Shown piece by piece: positions 56,001-64,000 of a stretch of 64,000 bases of DNA; the first letter of the stretch is position 1; every line of letters begins with the position of its first letter. Source of the stretch: Adineta vaga (taxonomy: Eukaryota; Rotifera); NCBI GenBank assembly GCA_021613535.1, contig CP075495.1:4030001-4094000 (forward strand). The letters are read 5' to 3'. A program made the position numbers and the translations under genes. The notes below the pieces were generated by a model that was not told where the DNA came from, searched no databases, and saw only the letters and a list, made by a program, of their open reading frames with translations.

Positions 56001-58030
56001 AAGACAAAAAGTCGATGCAATTTTGTTTTCTAGGACAATGTTCTCTATACGAATCGATCTTCATCTCGTGTCAATCGTTTAGATGATGGCGAAGTTGATT
56101 GGGCTCGTAATCAACGTTTAAAAGAAATTCATATGTGGGCAATCATTCGTGAAGTAGCTATTTACATATGGTTTCTATCCCTTCTTTATATTGTTATCTA
56201 TGCAAATCGAAATTCCAATTCATATCTTCCTGTTAAACACTTACGAAGTTATTTTTTCAATTCTAGACAAAACAATATGGATTACACAAAAGTTCGTTGT
56301 TTCTATTCGATTGTGTATTTTTTCCTTCTTTGAATAATGCATTATATGTTTAGATTTCAACAATTAATCAATATTGGAATTGGTTAGAAAACAGTTTTGT
56401 GGAAAATATTCGTGCTCAACAATGGTACAATGGTGATTTACCTCGAAATCTTAGTGGGTTTATTAATGATAAAACAAATCGATTGATGGGTTGGCCTACA
56501 ATCCGACAAATTCGTATTAAATCCACACCATGTCATCTTCAAAATTCGATTGCATCAACTTGTCTATACGATTATAGTTTATTCGATGAAGATAATGAAT
56601 CTTATCAACCTGGATGGATCAATCATACGCTAGGAACATTCAGTTCATCGATTAATCAAGCCTTTGTATATAAATCAAGAAAAGAATTGAATACCTATAT
56701 GTATATAGGTGATCATGAAACGTATGGAGGTGGTGGTTATACCTATGAGCTTCGCGGTCGTTTATCGGATCTTCGAAGTAATTTATCTGAACTTCATCGT
56801 TTAGGATGGATCGATAATCGAACACGTGCAGTCATTATTCAAATGACATTATACAATCCAAATGTTGATGTCTTCATTTTTACTACGTTTCTTCTGGAAT
56901 TTCTTTCAACAGGTGGAATACATCCAACCGCTCGTTTTGAACCATTGAATTTTTATGGTAAAACATTCCATGTCTATTTTTTTCTTTGTTTCTAATGTTT
57001 CATTATTATTTGTTTAGCATTCACATCGATCTTTCAATTAATTTGTACAATTCTTTATCTGATAATGATTATTTATCTTATGTATATTGAAATTCGATCA
57101 ATGATTGAATTGAAAATGAATTATTTTCGTCGTTTTTGGTCTTATATTGAACTTGGAATTATTATTTGTTCATGGATAAGTGTAGGAATTTACATTTGGC
57201 GTCATTTTCAATTTCAACACATCGGTGATCTATTCAAAGAAACAAATGGATATGTTTACGTTAATTTACAATCAGCCGCTTATGTCAATGATATTTTAAC
57301 ATATTTATTAAGTTTCTGTTGCTTTTTTGGAACCATCAAGTGTATTCGTTTATGTCGTTTTAATCAACGTCTTTGTTTATTTATTCATACACTTCAATAT
57401 GCAAGCAAAGAACTTTTCTCATTTGCTATCATGTTTTCTGTCGTATTTATATCGTTTATTTCACTTTTTTATCTTATATTTACATCGACAATTTGGTCAT
57501 GTTCAACATTATTAACAACAACACAAATGTTATTTGAAATGACATTAATGAAGTTTGATGCACATGAATTAGTTGATGCTGCTGCATTTTTGGGACCGTT
57601 CTGTTTCAGTTTATTTATTATTTTTGTTGTATTTATTTGTATGAGTATGTTTCTTTCGATTATTAATCGAAATTTTCAACGTGCAAGAGAAAATCTTGTT
57701 AATGATGATCAAATGATATTTTCTTATATGATGAAACGATTTCAACGTGCAACAGGTATTGATCGATTTTGTAGAAAAATGAAATTATTGTTAAATTTAT
57801 TTTAGGTTTACTAAAACTTAATGAAGAAGAAGTTCAAGCAGAACGAGATGCTTTAATGCGATTAGATTACCATGATCCAATTGAACGTTTTCCTGACAAA
57901 ATCGATCAATTATTAGAAACATTGAATCGAGTATGTTGTTCTTCTATCTGATGAGAAATGTCTAATCAGTATTTCTTTTTCCTTTCAGTTATATATGAAT
58001 CAAAAAATGGACGCAAAGAAAAAGATATAA
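47060..58030 (+). CDS. NHL-repeat/polycystin-1-like fusion: signal peptide, three NHL units, REJ-like, GPS, PLAT, 11-TM polycystin channel
   Basis: One gene of about 25-30 short exons. The signal exon MISFYDIIMWLFLLIIGQVS splices at 47122 to 47245. Three homologous ~290-residue NHL units follow (about 47245-48135, 48400-49302, 49355-50247), each with an N-x-x-W entry and blades such as GIYVDNYFNLYVADRYNHRI. In-phase Thr-rich linker exons join them. An N-glycosylated REJ/PKD-like region covers about 50620-53500. The GPS motif lies near 54230-54350 (CYYLDTNNQW ... CFSTHLTSFSGGF), followed by TM1. The PLAT domain is about 54540-55070 (YQIIVFTGQRKDAGTKSN). The polycystin loop and channel cover about 55070-57800 (ISDGHLWFSIFSRPPSNTFT; YNPNVDVFIFTTFLLEFLST; TGGIHPTARFEPL; AYVNDILTYLLSFCCFFGTI). 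The tail ends QKMDAKKKI. Polycystin-1-like proteins are autocleaved surface receptors/channels; NHL propellers probably replace other ligand-binding ectodomains. Unit 2 contains a frameshift (48891-48896). Confidence 0.85.
47267..50250 (+). repeat. Three tandem NHL-propeller units within the polycystin gene
   Basis: Units 1, 2 and 3 align end to end. Each starts near Q/R-P-...-C/Y-x-A-T-W and then passes through TFADN/TFANL-x-TVG. Recurring landmarks are YCSL or YCSM, (V/M)AGTG-x-(P/A)G, Y(V/A)AD, QLNAITVAGN or QLDGITVAGN, GPNGF or GPYGF, and SFDS(Y/F)GN-(I/L)FV. They arose by internal duplication of whole exon sets, since the flanking linker introns are also in the same phase. Confidence 0.85.
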
Positions 58031-58139
58031 AAACTTATTGATAAACTATGATTTTCTTCTTTCAATAATCATTGCTTAATGTTGTGTTGTTTCTCAAATT
58101 CATTTATTCATATATATATATATATATTTAAAGCATTTT

Positions 58140-58145
58140 AATAAA
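58140..58145 (+). promoter_or_regulatory. AATAAA polyadenylation signal of the NHL-polycystin gene
   Basis: A poly(A) signal about 110 bp after the stop codon, preceded by a short AT run. It supports 58030 as the gene's end. Confidence 0.5.
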
Positions 58146-58297
58146 CGATTAATTCATTCCAAAATAAGATTTTGGTTTTGGTGAAAGGAAGATTAAGCTA
58201 TTTGTTAAATCACTATATCTAGATGACAGATAATTTTTATCAAGGTAAGTTTGTATCACATCAATTGTAGTAAATAAAAAAAAAACGAATCGATAGT

Positions 58298-59460
58298 TTA
58301 GTTTTGTTTGATATCTTTCAATTTTTCATAGATAATTTTTTCTGAAAAATTCCACCATTCCTCTGCTAATTTATCATCTTTTGCATATTTATGAAAAACT
58401 GGCATTGGTCGACAATCCGTATGATATTCACCTGGCTGTGCATCATTTGATAAGGCACAATAAAGATTTGTTTGTGCTCCTTCTAATGGTGATTTAAATA
58501 TTAAATATCTAATTGGTTTTATCAATTGTCGTAGAATATTATTCATAGACATATGTCGATCTAATTCTGTATTGACAGTACCAGGATGTAATGAATACGC
58601 AGTTATATTATGTGTTGAAAAATATCGTCGTTGAAGTTCTCGTGTAAATAAGATATTAGCTGATTTACTCAATGAATAAGCCGAGAATGGATGATATGTA
58701 TTTGGATTGCACATTTGATTGTAGTGCGCTGCATCGCAAGGTACTTGCCACATAAAATGAGCAGCAGATGAAACATTAACAATACGTGCTGACCGAAGTC
58801 GAGGAAGAAGTAATTGTGTAAAATAAAAATGACCAAAATGATTAGTACCCATTTGTAATTCCAATCCATCTTTGGTTTTTCCATAAGGACAAGCCATAAT
58901 TCCAGCATTGTTGATCAATGCTATGATTTTTATATTTCTAAATACAGAATAACATTATTGAGGAGAGAGAGACAGAGAAAAGAGAATTTTTACTCATTTT
59001 CATTTTTGATAAATGTTTCAACACAACTTCTTATTGATTGTAAATCAGATAAATCTAAACCATAACCAGTAACATTATCTGGTAGTCGAGTAAATTTCTT
59101 TACATCATTAATTGTTTGGGATATTTTCGATGGTCGAGTGAAAAGTATAACTCGAGCATTTCGTTTAACAAGTTCAATGGCTGTTTCTTTTCCAATACCA
59201 CTAGCAGCACCTGTGATTAGAAATGTTTGTCCAGTTAAATTTGCTGTTTCAACTTCTTTACATTGTCCACCACGAGCAAACCATCGTGTAAGTAATAGAA
59301 ATGGAATGAAATACAGTAAAATTAATATATAACTAGATGATATCCATGTCCAAATAAAACTGGGTAGAAGAATAGAATAAGCAGATAGAATTAGAATAAT
59401 AAACGGAGAAATTAATGTTAAAATTGATTCGATCTCAGCGAGCCGTAAATGTTCCAACAT
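58298..59460 (-). CDS. Short-chain dehydrogenase, retinol-dehydrogenase-like, membrane-anchored
   Basis: Two exons, intron about 58936-58992, joined in phase ([17 protein letters not shown]). The N-terminus has two hydrophobic segments ([36 protein letters not shown]), so the enzyme is anchored in a membrane, probably ER. The Rossmann motifs are [20 protein letters not shown] (TGxxxGIG), the Asp-containing [36 protein letters not shown] (catalytic Ser), and [15 protein letters not shown] (YxxxK). The [13 protein letters not shown] loop follows. An NADP-dependent oxidoreductase of the RDH11-14/WWOX-like SDR type is indicated (Arg after the glycine motif, [10 protein letters not shown]). The substrate is probably retinoid, steroid or other lipid. 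It is convergent with the polycystin gene, with 270 bp between stops. Confidence 0.9.
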
Positions 59461-59753
59461 TTTATCTAAAAACTAACTATATTCTGTTCGGACTTCTCTG
59501 CTATCATCATCAAGTGTTATTTTAATAATGATTGGAGAAAACAGACAAACTGCAAATGAGATATTTTAGTAAATGTTTTTAAGAGCGACATCTGTAGTAC
59601 AATTGAAAAATCACAATCATATGATCAACATTGAACTTTTTAAAATCTATCATTGTCAGATTATCTGTTTATTTTGTATTTGTTTTAAAATAATCAAAAT
59701 TTATTCACCAAACGAGAAAAGAATCAATTGAATATATATATTTATAATAATGT

Positions 59754-60399
59754 CTATGTTGATTGTTTTCGTTTTACAGATATATGTTTAACAGTTACAT
59801 GTGTATCTTGTTGACACATCATTTTAAATGGTAGTTCAGAAAATGATACACGTGTAATTGTAGGCTTAGCAGCAGTAACTTTTTGTTCAAGATCTATTTC
59901 TTTATTATCAGTTATGGATGTTTGAATCATAATATGAATAGGATTTTGACGAAATGTTAGTTTTGATATTTCTCGATCTGTTGAATGATTATTTGAACGA
60001 GAAACATGAACATTTCCAGTACTTTTTCGTCTTGAACATGCACTTGTTTTCAAGAGTGTCATTTCAGCATTTAAACTATGTAAACTAGTACGATTTATTC
60101 TGGATACTTTTACATGTTCATCAGAGATAAGTTGTTTTTCATTATTATCTTCTATTTGATGAACTGGATTATTGTTTAATTCATTAACTGCATCATGTTG
60201 ATCGTCAATTTTCACAAGATCTTGACGTGTGTACTACTATTACTACTATTGGTTTGTTGTTTTTTGTTTTCACAAGCAATCATTGTTATTATTTCACTTA
60301 AATTATCATTTGATGAACATTGACCATTCGAAGATGTTTGTCGATCATCATCTGTCATCATGGAATTATCAGTATCAACATCCATCGAATTCGTAATAA
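59754..60399 (-). CDS. Low-complexity protein, two frames that do not join cleanly
   Basis: The upstream frame starts at an internal Met (MDVDTDNSMMTDDDRQTSS, about 60385) and reads Ser/Asn-rich sequence to a stop at 60212. The downstream frame (TRQDLVKIDDQHDAVNELNN to VKHISVKRKQST, stop 59754) is open from about 60228 and ends in a conserved-looking tail (VSFSELPFKMMCQQDTHVTV). They overlap in different phases around an AGT/AAT trinucleotide run (60234-60252). An intron is possible, but I found no GT-AG pair that keeps phase. Alternatives are a frameshift, a non-canonical splice or an assembly slip in the repeat. The function is unknown and the sequence is mostly disordered. Confidence 0.4.
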
Positions 60400-60508
60400 A
60401 TATTTTTACAAATTGCATATAAAAAAACTTTCGTTTGTGATGATTCGAAAGCTGACAGAATGAATAATGAATAAGACCAAAATCTAAAAATATTCGTCTT
60501 TTATTCAT

Positions 60509-62978
60509 TATGTAAATTTATCAAATACAAAAAAAAACAATTGTTATATATATAAATCCATAAAAATGATTTTTAGTGTATTTTATTCATGAATATTTCA
60601 TTAATATAACACGAAGGCTATAACTCCCATTTGACGAACATAATTTATTATAGAGAAATTAACAATGTAGGCGATAGAATTGTGAAAAGAAAAGGCGATT
60701 CAGATAATTTCTCCTTGTTAACAAGGTAGAATTTTTTATCTATATCTTGTAGAAAAAATTTGCTTTTCAAATTGATTTATCAAACTTTTCCAAATAAGAT
60801 TCGAATATGTCGCCGAAACAATATGTTCAATTGAGTGTATCGAAATTTCATTGTTCTAGACGTAGACAAGATGATTTTCTCTCGTATGAAAAAAAAGATA
60901 ACATCAGTTGTATATAGTAAATTTGAAATGATGATGTTGACAATGATCAAATTAAATTTCCGTTTCTAACGATTGTCGCTTATCGTAGAAGCGAAAAGAA
61001 TGAGTTATTCTTCTTTTTTTTCTTCTTTATGTGATGCTATATCTCTAACTTGATCATATATTTACAACAACATATTGAAGAGAAAGAAAATCGATTATTG
61101 TTCATTGAAAATTTAGTCTTCAAGATGCTTTTATTTTATATTTTAACAAACAATTCATTCGATTTCTAAGTAAGCAATAAATTTAAAGTCATCATCGATT
61201 TTCTATAGTTAAAATTAAGTTCAGATAGAAAGAAGTCTATTAGAATAAAAGATTATTTGTAATGTCATTTTAGTTAACAAGAGAATGATAGAAGCAAAAG
61301 TGAAACGTGCCTTTTTTTAAATAATATTAATTGTATATCTCGACAATCTTTCTTTTTATACGGAAGATTCCAGAACTTGATCGCCTTGAGTTATTTTTAA
61401 ACAATGATGAGAACGAAAAAGTTTTGTAATCGTCTTTTTTCTATTTTCGAAAAGAAAAGATTAATGATATTATTGATCAATTTTCGCATTACTTTTATTA
61501 CAAATCCGTATGTCTGAATGAGTAACAAAATATTAATTGTCGTTAAATACCTCGATAACATCTGGGTAGGAAAATCAAATGTCAAACATATGCTCTATTT
61601 TCTTTTAATGCAGAAGAAAGAAGAAAAAAATGAGTTTAGAGACTTCCAGTACTTATATTTCCTATAGGAAAATATAAATGGCGTCTATCATTGCCATAAA
61701 AGATTATTTCTCTAAAAAAGAAAGTGTTTTTCGCTCAAGTTCATCTAAATAATAAATAAATAACTGAGATTATTTTTAAGAAATTAGTCATTAATATTAA
61801 TAGGTTGTCTTTACATTTACAATATTTATTCGATGACATTCAAAGACATGCTAATTAATAATTATATTTCTTGTTTTTCTCGAAAACATCTATGACAAAA
61901 GCTAAGAATGATTTTGAATTTAACGTCGTATCTGAATAATACAATCAAAACGCGAATATCTTTCTTTTATTTGCTTGATCAATCATTCATGAAACTAATG
62001 AATTTTAGTTCTAGTTTATTAGTTATTCATAATATTCTACAATATATCTTTTTTCAAAAGATTTTGTTTAGAAATCTGAATTGTAATTAACTATCGTATA
62101 CAATTTCAATTTGATTGTATTAATATGCAAATAAATTCAATTATCGGTTATATTTACTTCAAAAAAATCCTAACTGTTGTTAATAAGTCATGAATTCTTA
62201 AAGTTATCTTTAGTTTGAGGGGAAAAAACAGAAGTGAGAAAATGTATCTATCACTTTCAAAATGACGATTTCATATCGTTGTAGTAGTTCGATCCACCTT
62301 TTTTTTTCACCCGGAAACAATTTTCAATCAGGTAGATCAATGACAGTTTGTCAGGAATATTTCTACTAACAAATGGATATGAATAATTTTCTAAGAAGAA
62401 AAGAAAAACAATAACATAGAAACATTTCTGTCAACACTTCGATTTCATTTATTCTAACGAGGATAATATCCGGTTTGTTCGACTTTTTCTTATCATAAGA
62501 ACATAGTTGTACTTCAAGGCACAAAGATTTTTTCATTTTACATAGAGAATCATAGCCTACAGCTAATCATATAGATTCTCATTGACATTATCTGTCTGAT
62601 TTTAATGATTGAACATTAATGTACATCAAAAGACTAATGGAGAAATGATAAATATAATGAAAAAAGGATTTTAATTCACTTTGATTTTAGAGATATGTTC
62701 GATGAACTATAAATTTCATTGGAATTTTTCTCCTCATTTATATTTATAGATTATAAATAAAAAATTAGAATACGAAGATTAAAAGCTTATAACTTTTGAA
62801 AGATTTGTCATGAATTTACTGACGTAGAAAAATTGAGTTAAATATCATCAGAAGAGAATGTCTTTTGACTTTTATATATATATATTGCTTTTTTTTGTCT
62901 TTTATTCGACAGAAATGAGATACATTGTTGTCTTACTAATAATATTTCGACATTATAAATTGAATATGAGAAAAGACG

Positions 62979-63009
<31 letters not shown>

Positions 63010-64000
63010 TAAAGAGAGAGAAAAAGAAAGAAAAAGGAAAATGAGAAAGAGAAAGATATAGAGTAGAAAAGAACGTGAAAAAAAACCAAGAAACCGTCTT
63101 TTACTCTTTTTCCTTTCCGTGATTACTTCTCCTACTTAGAATTCACAACAAACACACACTTTCTTGATTTCTTACTCTAACATAGTTCAAAATACAAATT
63201 CTCAATCAATAATCCAACAATGACATCCGGTAGGTTGATATCCATCTAGAATATGTTCATGAACATACGTAACAATATACTTACACATGAAATCTTTTCT
63301 ATAGTTAATGTCGAAAAACATGAATAGTAGTAATATCAAATGTATTACTTTGTTGTTGACAAAAACTAAAACTCTTTGAGATAATTATTTTCATGTAAGA
63401 AGAGAAGATAAATGATATATTTAACGAGCAAAACAATATATCATGTCGCAATTGTGACAGTCCTATCTTTTGTTTTCTAGTCAAACCTATTTTAACGATT
63501 TGTTATTCGTATATCTATTTTGTTAATGTTTAACACACGATATGGGGACTGTATTTTCTGCCTCGAAATGATCCTATTAAATAGCTATTAGTCTTCAAGA
63601 TAATTTAAACATCTCGCTTTTGTTTACGAAACAATCATCACTTATTCTTTGACACTAGTTCTGTTTATAAAAAAAGATTAGTAATTCTTTGATTCGATAA
63701 GGATAGAACGATTTTCTCTTCAAACTGAGCTTTTATCTCATATATACCATAAGAAACAAAACCATCTTGAGAATGTATGCGTGTACAATTACTACTGAAA
63801 ATGTTAGTGATGATTGCATTATCATGTTTTCTTCTATTTGTATATATTTGCAACCATTACCTCCTAATCGATATATGTGATCTTCCTTCTAATGAATACA
63901 TCTTCTCTTCCATATTTTGCTTTGTTTTTGTCATCAATGCTTTATTATTAAATTCAGAGTATACTTCAATGAAATAGAATTTCCGTTCAATGATAATAGC
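60509..64000. other. Terminal 3.5 kb without a convincing gene
   Basis: Very AT-rich. Small frames are hydrophobic Phe/Leu/Ile strings without motifs. An AT run passes directly into a GA-rich tract at about 62982-63062. Nothing resembling a tRNA, transposon end or conserved domain was found. Confidence 0.5.
62982..63062. repeat. Compound (AT)n(GA)n microsatellite
   Basis: About 10 AT units followed by GA and GAAA-type purine repeats on the plus strand, the other strand being polypyrimidine. It may adopt non-B DNA structures. Confidence 0.85.

Noticed and set aside
60509-63977. Small hydrophobic frames (for example 61397-61585, 62838-63089, 63777-63977)
   Set aside because: AT-driven Phe/Ile/Leu strings or microsatellite translations with no supporting signal.

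Overview
The window looks like nuclear DNA from a small invertebrate, most likely a bdelloid rotifer. It is AT-rich with densely packed genes and many short GT-AG introns (roughly 40-75 nt). It carries animal-only families (Slp/synaptotagmin-like, polycystin, rhodopsin-class GPCR, makorin), eukaryotic tRNAs (one with a canonical tRNA-Tyr intron) and an intron-containing gene for a bacterial/fungal-type polyhydroxybutyrate depolymerase. The rotifer assignment is inference; the animal assignment is strong. Splice models were built by hand from phase-consistent GT/AG sites.

Layout. 0-7 kb: the 3' end of a leucine-rich-repeat membrane protein, a divergent pair (a low-complexity coiled-coil protein and an NHL-repeat protein) sharing a 240-bp promoter region, and the ESCRT-III gene CHMP2A. 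7.5-12.8 kb: one 14-exon minus-strand gene for a synaptotagmin-like protein (Rab-binding zinc-finger domain, long linker, C2A, C2B). Its introns host two identical tRNA-Glu(TTC) genes in opposite orientation. 12.8-15.4 kb: microsatellite-rich spacer. 15.4-16.6 kb: two small cysteine-rich secretory genes, one with a textbook inhibitor-cystine-knot spacing. 16.7-20.2 kb: a minus-strand housekeeping run, tRNA 2'-phosphotransferase, DPM1 and the SNARE YKT6.

21-24.5 kb: three head-to-tail paralogues of a protein family I do not recognise (N-terminal B-box-like Cys/His cluster, coiled coil, C-terminal CPL...H...YH modules). 24.9-28.1 kb: a long coiled-coil protein. 28.6-30.3 kb: makorin E3 ubiquitin ligase. 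31.4-32.7 kb: PHB depolymerase. 32.8 kb: tRNA-Tyr. 33.4-34.6 kb: GPCR. 34.6-39.6 kb: gene-poor, transposon-derived DNA with a Tc1/mariner-like element, a perfect 202-bp palindrome and a hAT-type MITE. 39.6-46 kb: alpha-1,3-fucosyltransferase, an ERICH2-like protein, a 75-aa hydrophilic protein, a mucin-like membrane protein and a 78-aa basic protein.

47-58 kb: a single ~11-kb gene joining three extracellular NHL-propeller units to a complete polycystin-1-like body (REJ-like, GPS, PLAT, polycystin channel). One NHL unit carries a frameshift. 58.3-60.5 kb: a short-chain dehydrogenase and a low-complexity gene with an unresolved junction. 60.5-64 kb: no convincing gene.

Functional links between neighbours are few, as expected for a eukaryotic locus. 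Membrane traffic recurs (CHMP2A, Slp, YKT6), as does glycosylation (DPM1, fucosyltransferase). The most novel items are the NHL-polycystin fusion, the tandem zinc-cluster family, the knottin-like peptide, the acquired depolymerase and the palindromic transposon complex.
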